From positions 620,001-684,000 of the forward strand of contig NZ_JAEAGO010000002.1 in NCBI RefSeq assembly GCF_016464625.1: DNA of 64,000 nt, in the 5' to 3' direction. The position numbers and the translations under genes are program-made. The DNA comes from Penaeicola halotolerans. Its GTDB lineage: Bacteria > Bacteroidota > Bacteroidia > Cytophagales > Cyclobacteriaceae. The notes beneath the pieces are model-generated. The model saw only the letters and a program-made list of their open reading frames with translations, searched no databases and was not told the DNA's origin. Of this stretch, positions 8,569 to 17,123 are shown one piece after another; the stretch's first letter is position 1, and each line of letters starts with the position of its first letter.

Positions 8569-10206
8569 ATGCTAAAGGGTTTTTTCAATGTACCGACTCC
8601 TGTGAATGAACCGGTACTCAACTATGCCGCTGGATCAAAAGAACGAGCCAATCTTCAAAAAGCAATCAAAGAAGCTCGAAGCAAGCAAATAGATGTGCCG
8701 ATGTATATCGGAAGTGATGAGATCCGCACAGATAAAAAACGTGCGATGACACCTCCTCACGATCATCAGCATGTACTTGGATATTTCCACGAAGGAGATA
8801 AAAGTCATGTAGAGCAAGCGATCAATGCTGCTTTAGGTGCTAAGCATGCTTGGGAAAATATAGCTTGGGAACAGCGTGCGGCTATCTTTCTAAAGGCAGC
8901 AGATTTGATCGCAGGACCATACAGAGCTAAGCTCAATGCCGCTACCATGCTCGGGCAGTCTAAAAATGCGTATCAAGCTGAAATCGACTCAGCCTGTGAG
9001 TTTATAGATTTTCTAAGATTCAATGTCAAGTATATGACGGAGATCTACGAACAGCAGCCTCCAGTCTCTGGCAATGGCGTGTGGAATAGAGTAGAGCAGC
9101 GACCATTGGAAGGCTTTATCTTCGCTTTGACACCTTTTAACTTCACAGCGATCGCAGGTAACTTACCTACAGCTCCAGCCATGATGGGAAATACGATCGT
9201 GTGGAAGCCTGCTTACACGCAGATCTACTCAGCGAGTGTACTGATGGAAGTGTTCAAGGAAGCTGGAGTGCCAGATGGCGTGATCAATATCGTCTATGTA
9301 GATGGCCCTACGGTAGGTGAAGTGGTATTCAACCATCCAGATTTTGCAGGGATTCACTTCACAGGTTCTACAGGAGTCTTCCAAAACATCTGGAAAACCA
9401 TCGGAAATAATATCCATAAGTATAAGTCATACCCACGTATCGTAGGAGAGACTGGTGGTAAGGACTTTGTAATCGCGCACAAGTCTGCCCACGCTAAGGC
9501 ACTTGCTACAGCACTCTCTCGCGGTGCTTTCGAATACCAAGGTCAAAAATGCTCAGCGGCATCTCGAGCGTACATCCCATCAAATCTTTGGGAAGAAGTC
9601 AAAGGGTATCTTTTGGCTGATCTCAAGTCTATGAAAATGGGTGGCACGGAAGACTTCACCAACTTCATCAATGCAGTGATCGATGAGAAATCTTTTGATA
9701 AAATCACTAACTATATCAAAGAAGCACAAGCAAGCGACATGGTAGAAATCATCGCAGGCGGTAAGTTTGACAAATCTAAGGGCTACTTCATAGAACCTAC
9801 GGTGATCGTCACTAAAGATCCGATGTACAAGACGATGCAAGAGGAGATCTTCGGGCCAGTACTTACTATCTACGTCTATCATGAAGATCACTTCGAAGAG
9901 GCGCTAGAGTTAGTGGATAGCACATCACCTTATGCTTTGACTGGGGCGGTGTTCTCTCAGGATCGCTACGCACTAGAGCTAGCTTCTCAAAAGCTAAAAA
10001 ATGCAGCGGGTAACTTCTACATCAATGATAAACCTACAGGTGCTGTAGTAGGTCAGCAGCCATTTGGTGGAGCGAGAGCTTCTGGAACCAATGACAAGGC
10101 TGGCTCTATGATCAACTTGCTCAGATGGGTTTCTCCACGTACGATTAAGGAGACATTTGTACCTCCTGTAGATTATAGATATCCATTTTTAGAGGCTGAT
10201 AAGTAA
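8569..10206 (+). CDS. pruA: L-glutamate gamma-semialdehyde dehydrogenase (delta-1-pyrroline-5-carboxylate dehydrogenase)
   Basis: A 545-residue aldehyde dehydrogenase. It oxidises glutamate semialdehyde, formed from proline by proline dehydrogenase, to glutamate with NAD+. The catalytic cysteine is C328 in YQGQKCSAASRAY and the general-base glutamate is E294 in VGETGGKD. The nucleotide-binding segment GIHFTGSTGVF is present, and the C-terminal region has QQPFGGARASGTNDKAG, characteristic of the P5C dehydrogenase clade. Length and the N-terminal sequence NEPVLNYAAGSKERANLQ match the free-standing PruA of Bacteroidota rather than bifunctional PutA. No proline dehydrogenase gene is adjacent. Confidence 0.95.
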   Translation: MLKGFFNVPTPVNEPVLNYAAGSKERANLQKAIKEARSKQIDVPMYIGSDEIRTDKKRAMTPPHDHQHVLGYFHEGDKSHVEQAINAALGAKHAWENIAWEQRAAIFLKAADLIAGPYRAKLNAATMLGQSKNAYQAEIDSACEFIDFLRFNVKYMTEIYEQQPPVSGNGVWNRVEQRPLEGFIFALTPFNFTAIAGNLPTAPAMMGNTIVWKPAYTQIYSASVLMEVFKEAGVPDGVINIVYVDGPTVGEVVFNHPDFAGIHFTGSTGVFQNIWKTIGNNIHKYKSYPRIVGETGGKDFVIAHKSAHAKALATALSRGAFEYQGQKCSAASRAYIPSNLWEEVKGYLLADLKSMKMGGTEDFTNFINAVIDEKSFDKITNYIKEAQASDMVEIIAGGKFDKSKGYFIEPTVIVTKDPMYKTMQEEIFGPVLTIYVYHEDHFEEALELVDSTSPYALTGAVFSQDRYALELASQKLKNAAGNFYINDKPTGAVVGQQPFGGARASGTNDKAGSMINLLRWVSPRTIKETFVPPVDYRYPFLEADK

Positions 10207-10224
10207 GCATTTGACTTTAGTATA

Positions 10225-10262
10225 AGAGGCTGTTTCAGAGATGAGGCAGCCTTTCCTTTTTA
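10225..10262 (+). terminator. Rho-independent terminator after pruA
   Basis: AGGCTG (10227-10232) pairs with CAGCCT (10247-10252), extended by weaker A-T pairs. A pyrimidine-rich tail (CTTTCCTTTTTA) follows. Confidence 0.7.
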
Positions 10263-10371
10263 TAGACATATCATTTTTAGCCAAAGTCTTGATTTTTTAA
10301 TCATATCTTATGCTGATCCAATCAATTATTTTACTTTTATACCAAACAAGTTTTACATAATATATCAAAAA

Positions 10372-11553
10372 ATGAGACGAACAATTTTTTATGCTGTAAC
10401 AAGTGTAGTTCTTTCACCCATATTATTTTCTTGTGGAGGTGATGGTGAGCAAGGAAATAAAGGTTTGACGACTATTGAAGTGACAGATGAGTTGTACGCT
10501 GCGGATGAGTTGTATGATGAGGTGGAGTTTATCCCACTTCAAAACACTATAGAAGCTCAGATGAAAGTATTTGGATTAGATCCATTTATGGTATCTATAA
10601 AAGACGCTGTCTTCATAGTGACAGATGGTTATAAAGATCCAAAAGTGCACAAGTACTCTCTTAAAGGAGAGTTTATCTCAAATTTTGGTAAAAGAGGAGG
10701 AGGTCCTGGTGAGTATGAGTCTATCGATTATTTGGAATCAGATGGTAAACATTTAATTATTATATCTCAAGGAAACCTGCTTTACTATGACGCATCGACT
10801 CTTGATTATGTTAAAACAGAAAAATTGTCCGCAGATATGGCTTGGAACTTCACAAAGCTTGAAGATGAGAAATGGTTCACAGCTTCTTTTTCAGATATTG
10901 AGGTGACTGATGGAAGATATTTTAGACCTTATACGATTGAAGACATAGCTAGTGGTAAAATAGACACATTACCAATCAAAGTGCCATTATTGGTAGAAGA
11001 AATGGAGAGTAGTGGGTTTGTCTTTAGTCAAGATAAATTGTGGATAAACATACCACTTTCTGACACAATTTATACCTATGAAGAGGGCTCAATGAGACCA
11101 ATTATTTATCTCAATTTGGCTGATCGAAATCTTCCTAATTCGGAGAAATTTATTTCTGGAGAAAATGACGTGATGTCTTTGTTGAGGGAGCAAAAGTATG
11201 CATTTAACATAGGCCCAATGACTAAGGCAGACGATGTCTTGAAGCTTAAAGTATTTGGTGTGAAAAGAAATCCAGAAGGAGTGAATATGCAAGATGAAAC
11301 TACGATTCCTATCAATGATCTTTTTATAAATATCAAATCTGGTCAAGCCAAACTTGCCAAATCAGCAGCCTCTTTTTCAGATAGTGGATTTACCAAGGAT
11401 GGATATTTCTATCAGTTATTGTTTGTAGAGCGTTGGCTTAGTCACTTGGAGTCTGGCTTCTTTGGCAAGCATACTGAAAAGCTACAAGAGGCGGTCGATA
11501 ATTTGACGGATGGAGAAGACCCGATCTTGGTCAAATATAAGATCAAGTTTTAG
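10372..11553 (+). CDS. Six-bladed beta-propeller lipoprotein
   Basis: A 393-residue lipoprotein: the lipobox PILFSC places the acylated cysteine at residue 21, followed by GGDGEQ. The mature part has the pattern of the Bacteroidota 6-bladed beta-propeller family: an early strand YDEVEFIPLQN, then VHKYSLKGEFISNFGKRGGG with GPGEY, characteristic of the first blades. The role is unknown; relatives sit in the periplasm or on the surface. A second, diverged member of the same broad family is at 23928-25097. Single gene followed by a strong terminator. Confidence 0.75.
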   Translation: MRRTIFYAVTSVVLSPILFSCGGDGEQGNKGLTTIEVTDELYAADELYDEVEFIPLQNTIEAQMKVFGLDPFMVSIKDAVFIVTDGYKDPKVHKYSLKGEFISNFGKRGGGPGEYESIDYLESDGKHLIIISQGNLLYYDASTLDYVKTEKLSADMAWNFTKLEDEKWFTASFSDIEVTDGRYFRPYTIEDIASGKIDTLPIKVPLLVEEMESSGFVFSQDKLWINIPLSDTIYTYEEGSMRPIIYLNLADRNLPNSEKFISGENDVMSLLREQKYAFNIGPMTKADDVLKLKVFGVKRNPEGVNMQDETTIPINDLFINIKSGQAKLAKSAASFSDSGFTKDGYFYQLLFVERWLSHLESGFFGKHTEKLQEAVDNLTDGEDPILVKYKIKF

Positions 11554-11559
11554 TAATAG

Positions 11560-11588
11560 TAGCACAGGATAATACCTGTGCTATTTTC
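11560..11588 (+). terminator. Rho-independent terminator
   Basis: TAGCACAGG (11560-11568) pairs with CCTGTGCTA (11575-11583) over a 6-nt loop, followed by TTTT. Ends the propeller lipoprotein transcript. Confidence 0.85.
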
Positions 11589-11613
11589 ATTTTTAAGCAT
11601 ATTTTTCAGTGAT

Positions 11614-11638
11614 TGACAAGTTTGTCGTAAACTTGTCA
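11614..11638. promoter_or_regulatory. Perfect inverted repeat, candidate operator of the HTH/DUF4870 gene
   Basis: TGACAAGTTT (11614-11623), spacer GTCGT, then AAACTTGTCA (11629-11638): perfect 10-bp arms. It lies 67 nt upstream of the regulator's start at 11706, with no T-run after it, so it is not a terminator. Arm size and spacing fit a site for an XRE-type dimer, most simply the downstream regulator itself. Confidence 0.6.
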
Positions 11639-11705
11639 CAGACTTGACGCAAGTATATGCCGTATCTGACAGGCATCTTTGTGCGAAACAAATCAACGAA
11701 AGTCT

Positions 11706-12344
11706 ATGAAAAATAATACCCTGGCTAAAAATGTAAAGGCACTGCGAACTAAGGCGGCACTTTCACAAGAACAACTCGCTGAAGATGCCAAGCTGAGCCT
11801 GCGTACTATCCAAAGAATCGAAAATGGTGAGTCAGAAGCCAGAGGAGAGACACTCCGACAGCTTGCCATAGCATTAGGCGTCAGTCCAGATGAGCTCATC
11901 GAGTGGACGGCTCAGGAAGACAATGGCTATCTAGCCGTGCTGAACCTTTCCGCTTTGAGTTTTATTGCGTTTCCGCTACTGGGGATTTTGTTACCGCTCA
12001 TCTTGTGGCTACTCAAAAAGGATAAAGTATCAGGAGCTCACGAGGTGGGTAAGTCAGTACTCAACTTTCAGATTACTTGGACGATCATATTTTTCACAAG
12101 CTATATAGGTTTAGTAGTATCTAAGATTTTGAATGCGTTTGATAGCGGAGAAGTGAGTGCGAGTTATGCGGGAAGTACAAATGGGGATATCAGCCCTAGC
12201 ATGTTAGGAAATGCTTTGACTCTAGGCTTTGTCTTAGTTTTGAGTTTTTATGCACTCAATATCATACTGACAGTCGTCAATGCTATCCGTGCTTACAAAG
12301 GTAAAAGTGTGAAATACTTCCCTGTATTCAGGTTTATCAGGTAG
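11706..12344 (+). CDS. Membrane-bound XRE-type regulator with DUF4870 domain
   Basis: A 212-residue protein from ATG 11706; the preceding in-frame codons lack signal or domain features. Residues about 6-60 are a Cro/C1 helix-turn-helix (LRTKAALSQEQLAEDAKLSL, then RTIQRIENGES). About residues 80-200 hold three to four membrane spans in the DUF4870 layout, with the family hallmark HEVGKSVLNFQITW. DNA binding is therefore tethered to the inner membrane. DUF4870 has no assigned activity; the fusion suggests a membrane-state sensor, which is inference. A perfect inverted repeat lies upstream and may be its operator. Confidence 0.82.
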   Translation: MKNNTLAKNVKALRTKAALSQEQLAEDAKLSLRTIQRIENGESEARGETLRQLAIALGVSPDELIEWTAQEDNGYLAVLNLSALSFIAFPLLGILLPLILWLLKKDKVSGAHEVGKSVLNFQITWTIIFFTSYIGLVVSKILNAFDSGEVSASYAGSTNGDISPSMLGNALTLGFVLVLSFYALNIILTVVNAIRAYKGKSVKYFPVFRFIR

Positions 12345-12381
12345 CAGCGGGCTTTTACTTTATCAAGCCAAGGCTTTTGAT

Positions 12382-12389
12382 TACCTTTG
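12382..12389 (+). promoter_or_regulatory. Putative -7 box (TACCTTTG) of rimO
   Basis: Matches TAnnTTTG. It ends 17 nt before the TTG at 12407 and lies downstream of the alternative upstream TTG at 12377, which argues for the later start. Confidence 0.45.
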
Positions 12390-12406
12390 TGAAAAATCAG
12401 CATACA

Positions 12407-13720
12407 TTGAAGACGAAAACACTCAAAAAAGATAAAGTAAACATCGTTACGCTAGGTTGTTCTAAAAACCTAGTGGACTCAGAAGTGATGCTTACCCAGC
12501 TCCGTGGCAATGCCATCGATACTACACATGAAGCTAAAAAAAGTGATGCCAATATCGTCATCATCAATACTTGTGGCTTCATCGACAATGCCAAGCAAGA
12601 ATCTATCGATACCATCCTCCAGTATGCAGATGCAAAGGATAGAGGACTGATTGATAAAGTTTATGTGACGGGATGTCTGTCCGAACGATATAAGACAGAT
12701 TTAGAGCAGGAAATCCCACAGGTAGATGCTTTCTTTGGTACGCGTGAGCTGCCAGCATTGCTGAAGAAATTCAAAGCTGATTATAAACATGAGCTAGTAG
12801 GTGAGCGGATATTGACTACATCGAGTCATTATGCCTATATGAAAATCTCAGAAGGCTGTGATAGACCTTGCTCGTTTTGCGCGATCCCGCTGATGCGTGG
12901 AGGTCACGTGTCAAAACCAATAGAGCAACTGGTCTTAGAAGCAAAAAATCTAGCCGCAAAAGGTACAAAAGAATTGCTCTTGATCGCTCAAGACTCTACA
13001 TACTACGGTTTGGATCTTTATAAAAAACGTAATCTGGCAGAACTGATGAAAAATCTTGCTGGTGTGGAGGGAATCGACTGGATCAGGTTGCATTATGCTT
13101 TTCCGACAGGCTTTCCGATGGACGTCCTTGATGTGATGGCTGATTACCCTAATGTATGTAAGTATCTAGACATACCGCTACAGCATGGATCTACAGATGT
13201 CCTCAAGGCGATGCGGAGGGGAACTACTCGTGAAAAACAAGAAGAACTCATCCACACCATCCGTGAAAAAGTCCCAGGCATTGCTATCAGGACGACATTG
13301 ATCGCGGGTCATCCAGGAGAGGGGGAAAAGGAGTTTCAAGAAATGGCGGACTTCGTAGAACGCATGAAGTTTGAGAGGCTAGGTATCTTTACTTATTCTC
13401 ATGAGGAAAATACCCACGCCTTTGGTATGGCAGATGATGTCCCTCAGGAAGTCAAGCAAGAGCGTGCTAATGTCATCATGGAGATCCAAGAGCAGATCTC
13501 TTATGACTTGAATCAAGAGAAGATTGGCCAAACTTTTAAAGTGTTGATTGATAAAAAAGAAGGTGGCAACTACGTAGGTCGTACAGAGTTTGACTCTCCA
13601 GATGTAGACAATGAGGTGCTGATAGATGCCAAAGAAAACTACCTCAGAGTAGGAGACTTTGTCAACGTTCAGATCACCGATGCCACAGAATTTGACTTGA
13701 TCGGTAAGCCAACTACCTGA
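12407..13720 (+). CDS. rimO: Ribosomal protein S12 methylthiotransferase RimO
   Basis: A 437-residue radical-SAM enzyme that adds a methylthio group to an aspartate of ribosomal protein S12. The N-terminal MTTase domain carries its three cluster cysteines (TLGCSKNLVDSE, INTCGF, VTGCLSERY). The radical-SAM motif CxxxCxxC is C151, C155 and C158 in GCDRPCSFCAIP. A TRAM domain closes the C-terminus from about 375. The start is TTG at 12407, giving MKTKTLKKDKVNIVTLGCSK; the longer alternative from TTG 12377 would run through the promoter box. The SKNLVDSE sequence separates RimO from the tRNA enzyme MiaB. Confidence 0.95.
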   Translation: MKTKTLKKDKVNIVTLGCSKNLVDSEVMLTQLRGNAIDTTHEAKKSDANIVIINTCGFIDNAKQESIDTILQYADAKDRGLIDKVYVTGCLSERYKTDLEQEIPQVDAFFGTRELPALLKKFKADYKHELVGERILTTSSHYAYMKISEGCDRPCSFCAIPLMRGGHVSKPIEQLVLEAKNLAAKGTKELLLIAQDSTYYGLDLYKKRNLAELMKNLAGVEGIDWIRLHYAFPTGFPMDVLDVMADYPNVCKYLDIPLQHGSTDVLKAMRRGTTREKQEELIHTIREKVPGIAIRTTLIAGHPGEGEKEFQEMADFVERMKFERLGIFTYSHEENTHAFGMADDVPQEVKQERANVIMEIQEQISYDLNQEKIGQTFKVLIDKKEGGNYVGRTEFDSPDVDNEVLIDAKENYLRVGDFVNVQITDATEFDLIGKPTT

Positions 13721-13843
13721 TATTAGAAAGCAGCTTCGGCTGCTTTTTCTTTTGTTTTACACCAGCGGTGGGGGATTTTAGAACTCTGCTTGAAAATTTG
13801 TAGTTTAGATAGCAGCAAAGTCAACAGACAAAAACCAACAGAC

Positions 13844-15406
13844 ATGACGCACGAAACGATAGCGCTGGAGCAAACCGGCCATTTTGCCCCTATTTTTTTA
13901 GATTATCTCAAACAAACACCTCAACTTAAGCCATACTATAGCTACTTCCCTACTTTAGATAATTTCAAGCAGGCAATTGCTGACAAGCAATTCAGCCAAG
14001 CCAACAGAAACATTTTAGCGGATGTATTAAAATCCCAGTATGTTACAACTGAAGGTGGTGATCAAGCAATGGCTCAGATCGAAAAGCTACAAAAAAGCAA
14101 TACTTATACAGTGACTACTGGTCATCAACTTAATATTTTTACTGGACCGCTATATTTCATCTACAAGATCGTCTCTACGATTAATCTGACTAAGCAGCTG
14201 AAATCACAATATCCTGATCAGAACTTTGTGCCTATCTACTGGATGGCTAGTGAGGATCATGATTTTGAAGAGATCAGTCATTTCTTACTTTTTGGTAAAA
14301 AATACCAATGGGAAACTAGTCAAACAGGTGCTGTAGGACGTATGAATCCACAAGAGCTTAGTGCGATCTTAGAAGAAATGCCAGAGAAGCCAGCGATTTT
14401 TGAAAAGGCCTATTTAGGCCAGAAGACTTTGGCAGCTGCTGTGCGTCAGTATGTGCATGATTTGTTTGGAGCAGAGGGATTGGTAGTGATCGATGCCGAT
14501 GATAGTCGATTGAAGAAAATTTTTGCCCCAATCATCAAAGATGATTTGATAGCAAATAAGGCTAATGAACTGGTAGAATCTACCACTCAGTCACTAGCTG
14601 ACTTAGGATATAAAAGTCAGATATTCCCTAGGGAGATCAATTTCTTTTACCTCAAGGATCATTTTAGAGAGCGCATCGTGAGAGAAGGAAATCACTTTGA
14701 GGTGCTCAATCAAGGCATTCAGTTTACCGAAGAGGAACTATTAGCAGAGCTTGAGCAATATCCTGAGCGCTTTAGCCCTAATGTTGTGATGAGGCCACTC
14801 TATCAAGAGAGTATTTTGCCCAATATCGCTTATTTAGGAGGGCCTGCTGAGGTAGCTTATTGGATGCAGTTAAAAGGAGTTTTTGCACATTATCAAGTAG
14901 CATTTCCAGTGTTGATGCCGAGAAATTTCGCCCTTATTATCAATAAGACTAGTGCAAAGAAAATGGAAAAGTTGGAATTGACTACTACACAGATTTTCCA
15001 AGAGTTTCATGAGCTTAAGCATGCTTATGTTACTGCCAATGCTGATTCATCACTTGATCTAGGTCCGCAACGAGATGCTATTGAGAAGGTATTTGAGAGT
15101 TTGAAAAGTAAGGCGCATCAAATAGATCCTACGTTAGAAGGCTTCATAGGCGCAGAAGCAAGCAAGGCGCTCAAAGGACTAGAAAATATAGAAAAGCGAC
15201 TAGAAAAGGCAGAGGAAGCTAAGCTAGAGACGGGCATCAAGCAGATAGAAAGTATCAAAGAAAAACTCTTTCCTGGTGGAGGGCTTCAAGAGAGAAAGGA
15301 GAATTTCCTTAACTTTTATCTAAATGACCCAGACTTTATCAAAATACTTTTGACTCATTTCGACCCCTTAAATTTCAGCTTTAATGTACTGACAGATGAA
15401 GGATAA
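13844..15406 (+). CDS. bshC: Bacillithiol biosynthesis cysteine-adding enzyme BshC
   Basis: A 520-residue protein recognised as BshC, the last enzyme of bacillithiol synthesis, which joins cysteine to glucosaminyl-malate. Characteristic segments are TVTTGHQLNIFTGPLYFIYK, VPIYWMASEDHDFEEI, AYLGGPAEVAYW and VLMPRNFALII. The last quarter contains a coiled coil (about residues 435-480). ATG 13844 is chosen because family members begin close to the GHFAPIFLDYL motif; a 54-nt upstream extension is open but not conserved-looking. It overlaps the next gene by 11 bases. No bshA or bshB is nearby, so the pathway is scattered in this genome. Confidence 0.92.
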   Translation: MTHETIALEQTGHFAPIFLDYLKQTPQLKPYYSYFPTLDNFKQAIADKQFSQANRNILADVLKSQYVTTEGGDQAMAQIEKLQKSNTYTVTTGHQLNIFTGPLYFIYKIVSTINLTKQLKSQYPDQNFVPIYWMASEDHDFEEISHFLLFGKKYQWETSQTGAVGRMNPQELSAILEEMPEKPAIFEKAYLGQKTLAAAVRQYVHDLFGAEGLVVIDADDSRLKKIFAPIIKDDLIANKANELVESTTQSLADLGYKSQIFPREINFFYLKDHFRERIVREGNHFEVLNQGIQFTEEELLAELEQYPERFSPNVVMRPLYQESILPNIAYLGGPAEVAYWMQLKGVFAHYQVAFPVLMPRNFALIINKTSAKKMEKLELTTTQIFQEFHELKHAYVTANADSSLDLGPQRDAIEKVFESLKSKAHQIDPTLEGFIGAEASKALKGLENIEKRLEKAEEAKLETGIKQIESIKEKLFPGGGLQERKENFLNFYLNDPDFIKILLTHFDPLNFSFNVLTDEG

Positions 15407-15965
15407 AGCAGCACTCAGAAAGGCATATAAGCAAGCAAGATTAGCAATCACTGAAGCTGAGTTTGCTGGTAAATCTGCGGAAATCTATGCTCGACTGTTG
15501 CCGTGGCTCGCTAACCAGTCTGTTCGAGGTATCCATGTCTATATGCCCATAGAGAAGCATCGAGAGGTAAATACCAAGCCAATTTTAGAGGCGATATGGT
15601 CCAACCCTAAGCAGCTAGCGATTACTTCTATCAGTGATTTTTTTCAATTAAGCATGCAGTCGTTTTTGATTCATCCTGATACTGAATTTCAGAAGGATGC
15701 TTGGGGAATACCCAGTCCCATAGGAGCTGAAGGTGTAGCCGAAAAGGCTATAGACATTGTAATTATCCCACTCTTGGCATTTGATTTGCAAGGATACAGA
15801 CTGGGTTACGGCAAAGGTTTTTATGATCGTTTCTTGAAAATCTGCCGAAAGGATGTACTGAAAGTAGGTATATCACTTTTTGAACCGGAAGACTCACTTC
15901 CGGTAGATCCGCATGACGTGAAGATGGATTTTTGCTTTACCCCGAGTCAATTATTTGAATTTTAA
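15396..15965 (+). CDS. ygfA: 5-formyltetrahydrofolate cyclo-ligase
   Basis: A 189-residue enzyme that converts 5-formyl-THF to 5,10-methenyl-THF with ATP, recovering folate from a dead-end form. The family signature GYRLGYGKGFYDRFL is present, as is the N-terminal basic segment with KAALRKAYKQAR and the metal/ATP region IVIIPLLAFD. It overlaps bshC by 11 bases and so is translationally coupled to it. A short 23-nt gap leads to the next gene. Confidence 0.93.
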   Translation: MKDKAALRKAYKQARLAITEAEFAGKSAEIYARLLPWLANQSVRGIHVYMPIEKHREVNTKPILEAIWSNPKQLAITSISDFFQLSMQSFLIHPDTEFQKDAWGIPSPIGAEGVAEKAIDIVIIPLLAFDLQGYRLGYGKGFYDRFLKICRKDVLKVGISLFEPEDSLPVDPHDVKMDFCFTPSQLFEF

Positions 15966-15988
15966 ACAAAACCAAACCTAAGATTATT

Positions 15989-16465
15989 ATGAAAAGGATT
16001 TTTGCAGTTGTTGCTCTTTTTTTCACCATTGGCGTGGCCTCATCTATGGCACAAAGTTACAATACTGGTATCGGTATTAGAGCTGGATTTGAAAGTGGAC
16101 TTAGTGTAAAGCATTTTCTTAACGAAAAGGCAGCCTTAGAGGGTATTCTCGGCTCTAGATGGAGAGGCGTGACGATCACAGGTCTCTATGAGGTGCACAA
16201 TGACATTGCGGATGCACCAGGCTTAAGATGGTACTATGGTGGTGGTGCTCACATCGGATTTTACGATAGCTATAGAGATAGACCTTGGGGTGATCCTAAC
16301 AGAGATTATACAGTAGTAGGTATCGATGGTATTTTAGGTCTGGAGTACACTTTTAGTGAAGTACCTATTAACCTGTCCTTAGACTGGAAACCAGCCTTTG
16401 ACTTCAATGGTGACAGAGGGTTCTGGGCTGATGGGGCGGCACTATCTATTAGATTTGTATTTTAA
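15989..16465 (+). CDS. Small exported beta-barrel-like protein
   Basis: A 158-residue protein with a signal peptide ending SSMAQ at about residue 22. The mature part is a short barrel-type chain: GIGIRAGFESGLSVKHFLNE, GITGLY-like strands, RWYYGGGAHIGFYDSY, and a final aromatic strand ALSIRFVF. Length and C-terminal Phe fit a small outer-membrane beta-barrel. Function unknown. It may be the last gene of the bshC transcript and is followed by a strong terminator. Confidence 0.68.
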   Translation: MKRIFAVVALFFTIGVASSMAQSYNTGIGIRAGFESGLSVKHFLNEKAALEGILGSRWRGVTITGLYEVHNDIADAPGLRWYYGGGAHIGFYDSYRDRPWGDPNRDYTVVGIDGILGLEYTFSEVPINLSLDWKPAFDFNGDRGFWADGAALSIRFVF

Positions 16466-16485
16466 TAACCAAACCATATCAATTT

Positions 16486-16516
16486 AAAAATCGGCTCATA
16501 TGAGCCGATTTTTTTG
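16486..16516 (+). terminator. Rho-independent terminator
   Basis: A perfect stem AAAAATCGGCTCA (16486-16498) with TGAGCCGATTTTT (16501-16513) and a minimal loop, followed by more T. Ends the bshC-to-barrel transcript. Confidence 0.9.
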
Positions 16517-16584
16517 TTTTTAGGGTGGTGATAAATTTTTTTTTTAAAAAAATGTATGCTTCTCAAAACCTTTTAATCGTATTT

Positions 16585-16598
16585 AATGTATATACATT
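16585..16598. promoter_or_regulatory. Palindromic MarR operator candidate, site 1
   Basis: AATGTATATACATT is a perfect 14-bp palindrome 18 nt before the MarR start. Its core TGTATATACA is repeated in front of the pirin gene at 17093-17102, with very little else of this kind around. Confidence 0.6.
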
Positions 16599-16615
16599 GA
16601 ATACTAATAGCATTA

Positions 16616-17068
16616 ATGATGAGAATAGAAGATGTGATCAAGCAAAAGGCATTTAAAGATGAGTATAATAAGGTCATTGTGAATATGCTGTACACCAATA
16701 GCTGGATTATCTCTGAGCAAACTAGACTGATCAAGCCATATGGTATCTCTCAAGAGCAGTACAACGTCCTCAGGATCTTAAGAGGTCAAGCTGGCAAACC
16801 TATCACGATCTCATCTATCCAAGAGCGTATGCTCAACAAGATGTCAAATGCTTCAAGACTGGTCGAAAAGCTGAAACAAAAAGATATGGTGACTCGCGCA
16901 GAGTGTCCTAACGATCGCAGACAAGTAGATGTCTTGATTACCCAAAAAGGACTTGGTCTACTGCATGAGCTGGATGAGCAGATTATCAATCATAACAGGG
17001 CTATCATACAGCTGACAGAAGATGAAACAAGGTTATTGAATGACCTTTTAGATAAGTTAAGAGGCTAA
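16616..17068 (+). CDS. MarR-family transcriptional regulator
   Basis: A 150-residue MarR-type winged helix protein (149 if the second ATG at 16619 is used). The wHTH core lies at about 45-110: YGISQEQYNVLRILRG, SIQERMLNKMSNASRLVEKL and the wing RAECPNDRRQVDVLIT with the family's D-x-R. The N- and C-terminal helices make the dimer interface. There is no conserved cysteine at the oxidation-sensing position of OhrR. It is followed in the same direction by pirin, nitroreductase and YceI genes and shares an operator motif with them, so it most likely represses that set and itself. The inducer is unknown, perhaps a quinone or other electrophile. Confidence 0.9.
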   Translation: MMRIEDVIKQKAFKDEYNKVIVNMLYTNSWIISEQTRLIKPYGISQEQYNVLRILRGQAGKPITISSIQERMLNKMSNASRLVEKLKQKDMVTRAECPNDRRQVDVLITQKGLGLLHELDEQIINHNRAIIQLTEDETRLLNDLLDKLRG

Positions 17069-17087
17069 GGCCTTTTTATTTGAATAA

Positions 17088-17102
17088 ATACATGTATATA
17101 CA
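17088..17102. promoter_or_regulatory. Palindromic MarR operator candidate, site 2
   Basis: Two overlapping palindromes: ATACATGTAT (17088-17097) and TGTATATACA (17093-17102). The second is identical to the core of the palindrome in front of the MarR gene. It lies 21 nt before the pirin start. Confidence 0.6.
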
Positions 17103-17123
17103 GTTAATAAGGAAAGGAATCAA

